This document shows positions 7,074 through 12,655 of a DNA stretch of 12,655 nt, in pieces. The notes under the pieces are model-generated. The model saw only the letters and a program-made list of their open reading frames with translations, was not told the DNA's origin and did not search any database. Numbering within the stretch: position 1 is the first letter of the stretch; every line of letters begins with the position of its first letter. Origin of the DNA: Candidatus Methanoperedentaceae archaeon (lineage in GTDB: Archaea > Halobacteriota > Methanosarcinia > Methanosarcinales > Methanoperedenaceae). The DNA lies in contig JACUTP010000038.1 of assembly GCA_014859785.1 (NCBI GenBank), positions 1 to 12,655 of the forward strand, in the 5' to 3' direction. The position numbers and the translations under genes were made by a program.

Positions 7074-7079
7074 TTTTTT
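7074..7079 (+). terminator. T-run terminator after fen
   Basis: Six consecutive T directly after the TAG stop at 7071-7073. Archaeal RNA polymerase stops at such runs without needing a hairpin. The convergent metallopeptidase gene ends seven bases beyond, at 7086. Confidence 0.5.
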
Positions 7080-7085
7080 CCGGCA

Positions 7086-7604
7086 TCACACTTCACTCCC
7101 ATTGCTATCACTATCATTTTTTTCCATCTCCTTTGCTATCAAGAATCCCCTGGCTCTTTCTGTATATTTATATTCACCAACCTTTTCCCAGAAAGCCTTT
7201 GAATGATCTGGATGTACGAGATGTGTCATCTCATGCATGATTAAGTAATCAAGAACCCATTCAGGCATACCAAGAAGCTTGTGGGATATTCGTATAGTGC
7301 CATTACCAGGGGTACAGCTGCCTCTCTGTTTTTCTTGATTTGTAACAAATTTAATGGAATTTATCCTGAGCTTTCCCTGAAAATACTTCTTATTAAATTC
7401 ATCAAACCGTTTCCCAAGATAATCATCTTCATTGATTTTACGCTTAAGTCGCCTTTTCTCGATTTTCTGTTTCATTTCCTCTATGGCTTTTCTCTCCTCT
7501 TCAGGGTTCATTCCAAGAGGTAAATGCACTTCAAGAGTTTCTCCAACCATCCTTGCCTGGATGGTCTTTTTTCTATTAGGGCTCCTGATAACTTTTACTT
7601 CCAT
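7086..7604 (-). CDS. YgjP/SprT-like zinc metallopeptidase (DUF45 type)
   Basis: A 172-residue soluble protein of the YgjP-like metal-dependent hydrolase family. The zinc motif HEMTH (124-128) is followed by HPDHSKAFW (131-139), where H134 is the likely third ligand. RGSCTPGNGTIRIS (94-107) matches the family's WGSC...GxIxLN element, with R replacing the usual W. Residues 31-77 are a highly charged, probably helical segment. The ATG at 7604 is chosen because GGAGGT (minus strand, 7613-7618) stands eight bases ahead. The open frame runs further upstream to 7709, but that would read through the tRNA gene. The cellular substrate is unknown; relatives are annotated as peptidases or as being near restriction systems, and nothing here supports a restriction link. 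It lies downstream of ogt and tRNA-Arg on the same strand and may share their transcript. Confidence 0.9.
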   Translation of the reverse strand: MEVKVIRSPNRKKTIQARMVGETLEVHLPLGMNPEEERKAIEEMKQKIEKRRLKRKINEDDYLGKRFDEFNKKYFQGKLRINSIKFVTNQEKQRGSCTPGNGTIRISHKLLGMPEWVLDYLIMHEMTHLVHPDHSKAFWEKVGEYKYTERARGFLIAKEMEKNDSDSNGSEV

Positions 7605-7624
7605 GTATTTTAACCTCCGACTAT

Positions 7625-7642
7625 CCTTAAAATAGTTTAAGG
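7625..7642 (-). other. Hairpin between tRNA-Arg and the metallopeptidase gene
   Basis: Minus strand CCTTAAA, loop CTAT, TTTAAGG: seven perfect pairs, 21 bases downstream of the tRNA 3' end and seven bases ahead of the GGAGGT ribosome-binding site. It could mark a processing boundary, slow polymerase, or modulate translation. No T-run follows. Confidence 0.35.
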
Positions 7643-7662
7643 GCTTCGGGCTGAAAGTCAAG

Positions 7663-7734
7663 CGCCCCGACTGGGAATTGAACCCAGGTCTTAAGATCCG
7701 CAATCTCAAAGGATATCCGCTACCCTATCGGGGC
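7663..7734 (-). tRNA. tRNA-Arg (anticodon GCG)
   Basis: Read on the minus strand the cloverleaf is complete. The acceptor GCCCCGA (7734-7728) pairs perfectly with TCGGGGC (7670-7664). The D-arm has a three-pair stem plus G-U and carries G18G19 and A20. The anticodon stem is TGAGA/TCTTA around the loop TTGCGGA, giving anticodon GCG at 7701-7699 (codons CGC/CGU). The variable loop has four bases, and the T-arm is CTGGG-TTCAATT-CCCAG. The discriminator at 7663 is G. A20, C35 and G73 are known arginine identity elements, which supports the anticodon call. CCA is not encoded and no intron is present. Its first ten bases overlap the 3' end of the ogt gene, including its stop codon. Confidence 0.95.
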
Positions 7735-8222
7735 ACTGCGCCAACATTCCTTTGAGAGATATTAAATGTTATTGAGCGCGTACTTTTTTCAAGCTCAAGC
7801 AGCTTTTCTTTAATATCCAGACCTTCGGAATAACCTCCAATCCCGTCCCTGGCTACAACCCTGTGACACGGAATAACGACTGGAACAGGGTTACATGAAA
7901 GTGCCCTGCCGACAGCCCTGTATGCCTTTGTCCCGATATTCCTGGCAAGTTCCGAATAAGTAATGATTTCCCCGAATCCGATTTTCTGCGTTTCCCCAAG
8001 AACCTTCCTTGTGAATTGCGAAAGCCCGGAAATATCACATTCACATGAAAAACCAGTCATTTTACCATCAAAATAATCTGCCAGTTCAAGGCTGGCAGGC
8101 AAAGTCTTTCTTTCATTCAATTCCCCATTAATTCTGACAAAACGGATAGATTTAAGCTGCTCGTCCTGCACTATTTCAATATAACAACCAAGCGGTTTTG
8201 CGAAAATAACATCAACAGCCAT
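7725..8222 (-). CDS. ogt: Methylated-DNA-[protein]-cysteine S-methyltransferase
   Basis: Single-use repair protein that moves alkyl groups from O6-alkylguanine in DNA to its own cysteine. From the ATG at 8222 it has 165 residues. IPCHRV holds the acceptor cysteine (C119 from this start), and RAVGRALSCNPVPVV just before it is the DNA-binding helix with the arginine finger. FGEIITYSELA and GGYSEGLDIKEKLLELE are the other family signatures. The start at 8222 is preferred because AGGTGA (minus strand, 8227-8232) precedes it and residues from MAVDVIFAKPLG onward fit the family. An ATG at 8270 would add 16 residues, has no ribosome-binding site and would overlap the divergent gene's longer frame. 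The C-terminal VPR codons and the TAG stop lie inside the 5' end of tRNA-Arg. It is divergent from the winged-helix gene. Confidence 0.93.
   Translation of the reverse strand: MAVDVIFAKPLGCYIEIVQDEQLKSIRFVRINGELNERKTLPASLELADYFDGKMTGFSCECDISGLSQFTRKVLGETQKIGFGEIITYSELARNIGTKAYRAVGRALSCNPVPVVIPCHRVVARDGIGGYSEGLDIKEKLLELEKSTRSITFNISQRNVGAVPR
7759..7767 (-). promoter_or_regulatory. Possible tRNA-Arg TATA box inside ogt
   Basis: The minus strand reads ATTTAATAT, centred about 29 bases before the tRNA 5' end. That is the expected spacing for an archaeal tRNA promoter, and it lies within the 3' coding part of ogt. It would let the tRNA be made independently of ogt. Confidence 0.4.
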
Positions 8223-8267
8223 ATATTCACCTGCATATACTTCCGGGCATATCCATACATGCTCAAT

Positions 8268-8277
8268 CATACTAAAA
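8268..8277 (-). promoter_or_regulatory. Weak TATA-like site for ogt
   Basis: The minus strand reads TTTTAGTATG. A start about 26 bases on (near 8246) would give a leader of roughly 23 bases carrying AGGTGA. It supports the ATG at 8222 over the one at 8270. Confidence 0.3.
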
Positions 8278-8300
8278 CTGACTGCAATACAAAACCAAAG

Positions 8301-8309
8301 GATTTATCC
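8301..8309 (+). promoter_or_regulatory. Weak TATA-like site for the winged-helix gene
   Basis: GATTTATCC on the plus strand, about 28 bases before the ATG at 8334. Transcripts would begin almost at the start codon (leaderless), which fits the lack of a ribosome-binding site there. Confidence 0.3.
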
Positions 8310-8333
8310 GGTTTGTTACCTAACCAAGTCCTG

Positions 8334-8903
8334 ATGTCACAGCAATTTAAAGATATTCTTATTGAACTCCTTTCCAGGAAACAGATGTCAATAAGCAGCA
8401 TTGCCCGTGAACTCAAAAAAAACGGATACGACCAGCACAGGCTTATACTCACAGGCTACCTCAGGGCACTCCATGATATGGGATACCTTGAAGAAATCGA
8501 AATACCTCCCTCAAAAGTTTATATTTTTAAGGATTCCTTAAAGAAAGACATCTACGGCATCGTAAAGGAACACCTTAAAAACTTCGATGAATCGGAAAAA
8601 ACGGAAATTGCCATATATCTCCTGACATCGCTTTTCCACCGCCCGTGTTTCAAATACGAAATAGAGCTGCTTGGAATCGAGCCGCGGAAGACAAAAAACA
8701 TAAAGGAATCAAAAGACCCGCGCCTTAAAGAGCACCGTGAGGCTGTGACCAGGATTAAAATCCCGCCAGATGACCCCGCCTTTGAGATAAAAGAGATACC
8801 AACCAACACGAGGCGCGAGAATGAACTCCTGGTTGACATAATTACTGATATAATAGACCTTGAGGGTCTGAAAGCAAAGTACCAGCAGACAAAGCTTGCA
8901 TGA
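8334..8903 (+). CDS. Winged helix-turn-helix protein of unknown function
   Basis: A 189-residue soluble protein whose N-terminus (residues 4-66) reads as a winged helix: helix FKDILIELLSRK, helix ISSIARELKKN, a recognition-type helix RLILTGYLRALHDMGYLEE, then a short wing ending in KVYIF. The middle (about 85-118) is a second mostly helical block (DESEKTEIAIYLLTSLFHRPCF). The C-terminal part is charged, with a proline-rich link (KIPPDDPAFEIKEIP) and a final amphipathic helix. I do not recognise a characterised family. It may bind DNA or RNA, or act within a protein complex as many archaeal winged helices do. An ATG at 8259 in the same frame would add 25 residues of poor-looking sequence (MLNHTKTDC...); 8334 is preferred from the upstream TATA-like site. 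It is divergent from ogt, so regulation of that repair gene is possible but unproven. Confidence 0.8.
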   Translation: MSQQFKDILIELLSRKQMSISSIARELKKNGYDQHRLILTGYLRALHDMGYLEEIEIPPSKVYIFKDSLKKDIYGIVKEHLKNFDESEKTEIAIYLLTSLFHRPCFKYEIELLGIEPRKTKNIKESKDPRLKEHREAVTRIKIPPDDPAFEIKEIPTNTRRENELLVDIITDIIDLEGLKAKYQQTKLA

Positions 8904-8904
8904 G

Positions 8905-8917
8905 TTTTATATATTTT
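8905..8917 (+). promoter_or_regulatory. TATA box of the nitroreductase gene
   Basis: TTTTATATATTTT lies just past the TGA stop of the winged-helix gene. A start about 26 bases from its centre falls near 8937, leaving a short leader with GGGTGAT (8937-8943). This rules against translation from the ATG at 8900, which lies upstream of the box. Confidence 0.6.
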
Positions 8918-8947
8918 AAGATACGTTATCTAACCAGGGTGATGTTC

Positions 8948-9466
8948 ATGGAGTGCACGGAAGCTATTAAAAACAGACGTTCAATCCGAAAATTCAGGGA
9001 TGATGCTATCGGGGAAGAAATTATCAATGAATTACTTGAAGCTGCCCAGATGGCACCTTCCGCAGGAAACATGCAGGCACGGGATTTTGTTGTTGTCATG
9101 AACAGGACGATAAAGCAAAAGTTAAGACAGGCTGCCATTAACCAGTCATTTATTGAATATGCGCCTGTTGTTATTGTGGTCGTTGCAAATATCGGGCGTT
9201 CATCCCGTGTTTACAAGTCGAGGGGAGAACTGTATGCCATCCAGGATGCAACAGCAGCCGTGATGAACCTGCTCCTTGCCGCGCATTCAAAAGGCCTGGG
9301 TACATGCTGGGTCGGCGCTTTTGAGGAATATATTGTCAGCGACCTTCTGGGCTTGCCTGATAAAACAAGACCTGTAGCTATTATTCCCGTCGGTTATCCT
9401 GATGAGGAACCGGTTGCACCCCCGAGGCTGGAACCGGGTAAGGTTGTTCACATGGAATCGTGGTAA
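8948..9466 (+). CDS. FMN-dependent nitroreductase-family protein
   Basis: Small flavoprotein of the nitroreductase superfamily, 172 residues, the compact archaeal form. The FMN phosphate-binding N-terminus is KNRRSIRKF (8-16), APSAGNMQ (36-43) packs on the isoalloxazine, and GLGTCWVGAF (116-125) is the C-terminal FMN motif. Such enzymes work as homodimers using NAD(P)H or F420H2-derived electrons; the substrate cannot be read from sequence. The ATG at 8948 is chosen because GGGTGAT (8937-8943) precedes it at proper spacing and a strong TATA box sits at 8905-8917. An in-frame ATG at 8942 lies inside the ribosome-binding site and one at 8900 lies ahead of the TATA box. The TAA stop abuts the stop of the convergent AK6-type gene with no spacer. 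Confidence 0.9.
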   Translation: MECTEAIKNRRSIRKFRDDAIGEEIINELLEAAQMAPSAGNMQARDFVVVMNRTIKQKLRQAAINQSFIEYAPVVIVVVANIGRSSRVYKSRGELYAIQDATAAVMNLLLAAHSKGLGTCWVGAFEEYIVSDLLGLPDKTRPVAIIPVGYPDEEPVAPPRLEPGKVVHMESW

Positions 9467-10030
9467 TCACAATCCTGCCTGCTCAATCCAGTTAATCTTA
9501 CCTGGCAGGAACTTTTCAGGGTTTTTCCCGGTTTTGACGGATTCGATTATCGAAATAACGTATCCTGCAACATCCTGCGGGCTCTTACCGGTCGTGTTTA
9601 TCTCAAATACTTTGTCGCACACCTCCACTGATTCCACAAGTATCACATCAAGCGCCTCAGCATCCGCATTTTCCCTGATTTTTCCGGAAGAATAATTTCT
9701 TTTCAAAAGACGTGTCATTATTTCACCCGGCTCGGTCCTGAGGACTATCACAATATCAGCAGGCAGTAAATGCGAGAGATGACCGTCCATTATTATATCC
9801 ACACCACCGGGTACAAGGCTGGTTTCCTGCTTAACCTTCTTTTCAAGTTTTCCGGTATCAACCGCATATGAATCCCGTATATTATCTTTTCCCGTATGAA
9901 GCCCCTCACCGAAAACAAGTTTATTAAGCTCAATTATATGATACAGCCCGCATAACTCCTGATTCTCCATGACTGCGGTACAGACACTGGTTTTCCCGGT
10001 TCCTGGCGTACCTGTCAGGGCTGCAATCAT
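9467..10030 (-). CDS. AK6/Fap7-type adenylate kinase
   Basis: P-loop NTPase of the AK6 (hCINAP/Fap7) family, 187 residues. The Walker A motif is GTPGTGKT (7-14). MDGHLSHLLP (81-90) follows the strand before the NMP-binding site, and RLLKRNY (107-113) with KIRENADAEALDV (117-129) matches the family's short lid and EN-AE-D pattern. These proteins have adenylate kinase and ATPase activity. In yeast and archaea Fap7 binds ribosomal protein uS11 and takes part in small-subunit maturation, so the role here may be ribosomal rather than metabolic. The ATG overlaps the hisC stop by four bases (ATGA), which indicates translational coupling. It is the last gene of the argD-hisC-AK6 operon. No residue appears lost. 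Confidence 0.88.
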   Translation of the reverse strand: MIAALTGTPGTGKTSVCTAVMENQELCGLYHIIELNKLVFGEGLHTGKDNIRDSYAVDTGKLEKKVKQETSLVPGGVDIIMDGHLSHLLPADIVIVLRTEPGEIMTRLLKRNYSSGKIRENADAEALDVILVESVEVCDKVFEINTTGKSPQDVAGYVISIIESVKTGKNPEKFLPGKINWIEQAGL

Positions 10031-11118
10031 AAAACCGAGCCCATGGCTTCTATGACCCTGCGGTTCTGTTCCCCGGTCCCCACTGTTATCCGTATCAGTG
10101 ACTCGCCTGCCTCCCTGAATGAAGTGCAGTCCCTCACTATTATTCCCTGCTTCAGCAAAAGTTCGGAAACATCTGACGCTTTTTTTGGTGAGACATCAAT
10201 AAGTATAAAATTTGCTTCTGAAGGATACACCTTACACAAAGGTGAAAGCCCGTCTGTTAACAGGACACGACCTTTTTCCACTGTTTCGATGGTTTTGGCG
10301 AGATGCTCGCTGTCATTAAGCGCAGCAATACCTGCCTCGCATGACAGCACATCCATGGAAAACGGGGTCATTACTTTCATATATTCCCTGCAAATCCATT
10401 CAGGTGCGATGGCATATCCCATTCTCATCCCTGCAAGACCGAAAACCTTGGAGAACGTGCGCCCCACGACAAGATTATCGTATTCCTTTACTAACCCTGA
10501 AAGGCTGTTTTGCGAGAATTCAACATAAGCCTCATCGATAAATACAATGGCATTAACAGATTCAATTATTTTCCTTGCCTGCTCCTCACGCAATGTGTTG
10601 CCTGAAGGGTTGTTTGGCGAACACAAAAGTATCATCTTAGTGTTACCTGTTACTTTATCAAGAATTGCGGCGGCATCTATGTCAAAATTCCCGTCCCTTT
10701 TTAAAAAAACAGGTTTTCCCCCGCTTGCAAGTGTTGCAATCTCATAGTACGAAAATGTCGGAACCGGGATTAGCGTTTCAGAACCCGGTGATATGAAAAG
10801 CCGCATCACTGTATCAAGTATGCCGTCCATACCGCTTCCTGAAACAACGATATTACAGGCAGGATACCCGATATAACCTGATATAGCCTGTTTCAGTATG
10901 GTTGTGTCAAATGGCGGATAGATATTGACCTTTCCTGCATTTTCCTGAATTGCAGCCACTGCAAAGGGTGAAGCGCCAAGCGGGTTTTCGTTTGAGCCGA
11001 GTTTTATAATCTTTTTGGGATCAAGAGCGTATTTTTTTGCGATTTCCTCAATGGACTTGCCTGGCACATATTCCTTAATCTGTCTTACCGTTGGTCTAAC
11101 CAGGTTTTCAAATTTCAT
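10027..11118 (-). CDS. hisC: Histidinol-phosphate aminotransferase
   Basis: PLP enzyme of aminotransferase class I/II that converts imidazole-acetol phosphate and glutamate to histidinol phosphate. It has 363 residues, standard length. Motifs in order are LGSNENPLGASP (40-51), the PLP phosphate-binding SGSGMDGILD (93-102), CSPNNPSGN (166-174), FIDEAYVEF (193-201) with D195 and Y198, the Schiff-base lysine K224 in RTFSKVFGLAGMRMGY (220-235), and the substrate-carboxylate arginine R343 in LIRITVGT (341-348). VYPSEANFILIDV (298-309... region) is typical of HisC. Its start overlaps the end of argD by 11 bases and its stop overlaps the AK6-type gene by four. The other his genes are not in the window, as is usual where the pathway is scattered in archaea. 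Confidence 0.95.
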   Translation of the reverse strand: MKFENLVRPTVRQIKEYVPGKSIEEIAKKYALDPKKIIKLGSNENPLGASPFAVAAIQENAGKVNIYPPFDTTILKQAISGYIGYPACNIVVSGSGMDGILDTVMRLFISPGSETLIPVPTFSYYEIATLASGGKPVFLKRDGNFDIDAAAILDKVTGNTKMILLCSPNNPSGNTLREEQARKIIESVNAIVFIDEAYVEFSQNSLSGLVKEYDNLVVGRTFSKVFGLAGMRMGYAIAPEWICREYMKVMTPFSMDVLSCEAGIAALNDSEHLAKTIETVEKGRVLLTDGLSPLCKVYPSEANFILIDVSPKKASDVSELLLKQGIIVRDCTSFREAGESLIRITVGTGEQNRRVIEAMGSVL

Positions 11119-12265
11119 TTAATACCGACACCACCGTATCCAGCTGTTCTTTCGTGATTGTAAGCGGGGGAACAAACCGCAAAACAGACCCTGATGTGCA
11201 GTTAAGAAGAATGCCGCGCTCGCGTGTCTTATTAACAATATCCTCGCAGTTTATTGAAAGTTCCATCCCGACCATCAATCCCCGTCCCCGGATTTCCGTA
11301 ACATAATCCTTATTCATACCTGCAAGTTTACCCATCAGGTATGTCCCGAGTTCTCCTGATCTTTCAACAAGCCGTTCTTTTTTCATAACATCTATGTTTG
11401 CAAGGGCTGCTGCACATGCCAGGGGACTCCCGCCGAATGTGGAGGCATGGTCGCCGCGCCCGAAGTTTACAGCAGTGTCTTCCACAGCAAGCAAGGCACC
11501 CATCGGGAATCCGCCTCCCATGGCTTTAGCCGTTGTCATTATATCGGGCAGGATGCCTGAATGCTCTTTTGCAAACCATTTCCCTGTCCTGCCAAAACCG
11601 GTCTGCACCTCATCAAGAATCAGTAATGTACCTGTCTCGTCACAGATTTCGCGCACTTCTTTCAGGTACTCATCTGATGGAACGATTACACCGCCTTCAC
11701 CCTGGATTGGCTCTACAATGATTCCTGCCGTGTCCCGGGTAATGGCGTTTCTGATGGCTTCAGCATCATTATAAGGGACAAAAACCGAAGGTGACAGGGG
11801 TTCGAAAGGCTTGCGGTATTTTTCCTTGTGCGTAACGCTGAGGGCGCCGCGTGTCCTCCCGTGGAATGCATGTTCTGTTGCAATGAATTCCTTTTTACCT
11901 GAGACTTTCCGTGCAAGTTTCAGTGCGCCTTCAACAGCCTCAGCCCCCGAATTGCAGAAAAATACGCGGTTTGTGCCGCTTAAGTTAACAAGCTGCTCTG
12001 CAAGAAGCGCCTGGCATTCAAGGTAATAAAGATTTGATACATGGATTAATTCCTCAGCCTGCCGTTTTATTGCATCAACAACAGCAGGGTGGCAGTGTCC
12101 AACGTTATTTACGGCAATTCCTGCCACGCAGTCTATATATTCTTTCCCGTTGACATCTGTCACGACAGCGCCTCTTGCTTTTTTTATTGCTATTGGCTGG
12201 CGTGTATATGTCTGGAATATGTATTTGTCTGATTTTCCTACAATTTCATTATAATTAAGAGACAT
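11108..12265 (-). CDS. argD: Acetylornithine aminotransferase
   Basis: Class III PLP aminotransferase converting N-acetylglutamate semialdehyde to N-acetylornithine in arginine synthesis. It has 385 residues, typical for ArgD. Motifs are the PLP phosphate-binding FFCNSGAEAVEGALKLAR (102-119), AFHGRTRGALSVT (133-145), VEPIQGEGG (184-192), the PLP-ring aspartate D218 with Q221 in LDEVQTGFGRTGKW, the Schiff-base lysine K247 in TTAKAMGGGFPMGA, and HASTFGGSPLA (273-283). Within the class, ArgD is favoured over ornithine or GABA aminotransferase by length and by VGHCHPAV and GRGLMVGMEL. Some ArgD enzymes also serve lysine synthesis. GAGGAA (minus strand, 12271-12276) is the ribosome-binding site. 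It is the first gene of the operon with hisC and the AK6-type gene. Confidence 0.94.
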   Translation of the reverse strand: MSLNYNEIVGKSDKYIFQTYTRQPIAIKKARGAVVTDVNGKEYIDCVAGIAVNNVGHCHPAVVDAIKRQAEELIHVSNLYYLECQALLAEQLVNLSGTNRVFFCNSGAEAVEGALKLARKVSGKKEFIATEHAFHGRTRGALSVTHKEKYRKPFEPLSPSVFVPYNDAEAIRNAITRDTAGIIVEPIQGEGGVIVPSDEYLKEVREICDETGTLLILDEVQTGFGRTGKWFAKEHSGILPDIMTTAKAMGGGFPMGALLAVEDTAVNFGRGDHASTFGGSPLACAAALANIDVMKKERLVERSGELGTYLMGKLAGMNKDYVTEIRGRGLMVGMELSINCEDIVNKTRERGILLNCTSGSVLRFVPPLTITKEQLDTVVSVLNEI

Positions 12266-12329
12266 ATTAGTTCCTCATGTTCAATAAAACCGAAATAGCA
12301 ATAGATCCGGCTATCTTTTTGATTCTGTA

Positions 12330-12340
12330 AATATAAATAA
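12330..12340 (-). promoter_or_regulatory. Probable TATA box of the argD-hisC-AK6 operon
   Basis: The minus strand reads TTATTTATATT. It predicts a start near 12308 and a leader of about 42 bases before the argD ATG. It lies between the small hypothetical gene and argD, so the operon can be transcribed without that gene. Confidence 0.5.
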
Positions 12341-12353
12341 CTGCCTGAAAAGA

Positions 12354-12557
12354 CTACGGGTGAGCAATGAACCGATTTTTTCCAAGCTCTGAAAGTATCA
12401 GTTCTTTTTTGGGTATGTCTTCTTCCTTACAATCTTCCTCTTTCCATGCCTCAAATGAGCGGAAAATAAAAAACTGACCGTCCTTTTCCCGGGATGCTTT
12501 CAAGTTCGGGTCATCTGCCCTGTCAAAAAATGCACGGTATCCTTTCAAGACTGACAT
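12354..12557 (-). CDS. Small charged hypothetical protein
   Basis: A possible 67-residue protein that I do not recognise. It is rich in charged residues, with a basic and aromatic N-terminus (GYRAFFDRADD), a QFFIFRSFEAW hydrophobic stretch (29-39), an acidic and lysine-rich patch (KEEDCKEEDIPKKE, 39-52) with a single cysteine, and the C-terminus NRFIAHP before a TAG stop. No membrane segment or signal is seen. No ribosome-binding site stands ahead of the ATG at 12557; the minus strand reads AGATATATTG near 12608-12617, which could be a TATA box giving a leader of about 25-30 bases. The balanced codon use looks coding, but the short length leaves doubt. Confidence 0.5.
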   Translation of the reverse strand: MSVLKGYRAFFDRADDPNLKASREKDGQFFIFRSFEAWKEEDCKEEDIPKKELILSELGKNRFIAHP

Positions 12558-12655
12558 TTACGAATATTGAAGGGTTTACTGGTTAATGAAGTTTGCTATT
12601 ATGCCGGCAATATATCTCTATGGCGTCAATAAACCGTTGGATTGGTGTTATAAAA

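Noticed and set aside
7605..7709. N-terminal extension of the metallopeptidase up to 7709
   Set aside because: It would translate most of tRNA-Arg, and a clear GGAGGT stands eight bases before the ATG at 7604.
8900..8947. Nitroreductase starting at 8900, overlapping the winged-helix gene
   Set aside because: The strong TATA box at 8905-8917 lies downstream of that ATG, and GGGTGAT directs the start to 8948.
10043..10528. 161-residue plus-strand frame within hisC
   Set aside because: It is antisense to hisC, serine-rich as mirror frames often are, and has no ribosome-binding site or motif.
12267..12356. Read-through of the TAG at 12354, continuing open for about 28 codons to a TAA
   Set aside because: The added stretch covers the argD TATA box and leader and has no domain look. 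An open run of this length in AT-rich sequence is expected by chance.
12601..12655. Two plus-strand ATG frames (12601, 12620) open to the right edge, and TTATAAAA at 12648-12655
   Set aside because: Fewer than 20 codons are visible, with no ribosome-binding site. The TATA-like string at the very edge cannot be tied to a gene.

Overview
The window reads as ordinary, tightly packed chromosome of a methane-metabolising euryarchaeote, most likely a Methanosarcinales or ANME-2-type lineage. The reasons are archaeal-only or archaeal-type genes (Thg1, FEN1 with a C-terminal PCNA box, AK6/Fap7-type kinase, PRC-barrel protein), TATA boxes about 25 bases ahead of transcript starts, GGTGA-type ribosome-binding sites, and above all a homoaconitase small subunit next to a homoisocitrate-type dehydrogenase, the pair that builds the 2-oxoacid precursor of coenzyme B. 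The species cannot be fixed from the sequence. I see no mobile element, CRISPR array or phage gene.

Left part (1-2325, + strand): a coupled operon of hacB (5' end cut by the window edge), a conserved gene of unknown function, and aksF. It converges on a PiT-family anion permease (2328-3305, -). Next is a - strand pair, a PRC-barrel protein followed by the tRNA-His guanylyltransferase Thg1, divergent from malate dehydrogenase (4645-5577, +).

Middle part (5578-9466): a structured intergenic stretch with two hairpins leads into a two-gene unit, a shrunken TrmO-like protein and the flap endonuclease FEN1. On the - strand lie an O6-methylguanine-DNA methyltransferase, a tRNA-Arg(GCG) that overlaps the methyltransferase stop codon, and a YgjP/SprT-like metallopeptidase. 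A winged-helix protein is divergent from the methyltransferase and is followed by a small FMN nitroreductase.

Right part (9467-12557, -): argD, hisC and an AK6-type kinase form an operon with overlapping ends, serving arginine and histidine synthesis plus probable ribosome maturation or nucleotide balance. A small charged hypothetical ORF precedes it.

Nothing here is clearly a new multi-gene system. The best leads are the unknown protein inside the coenzyme B operon, the TrmO-like protein lacking the family's central motif, the tRNA/methyltransferase overlap, and the PRC-barrel/Thg1 pair.
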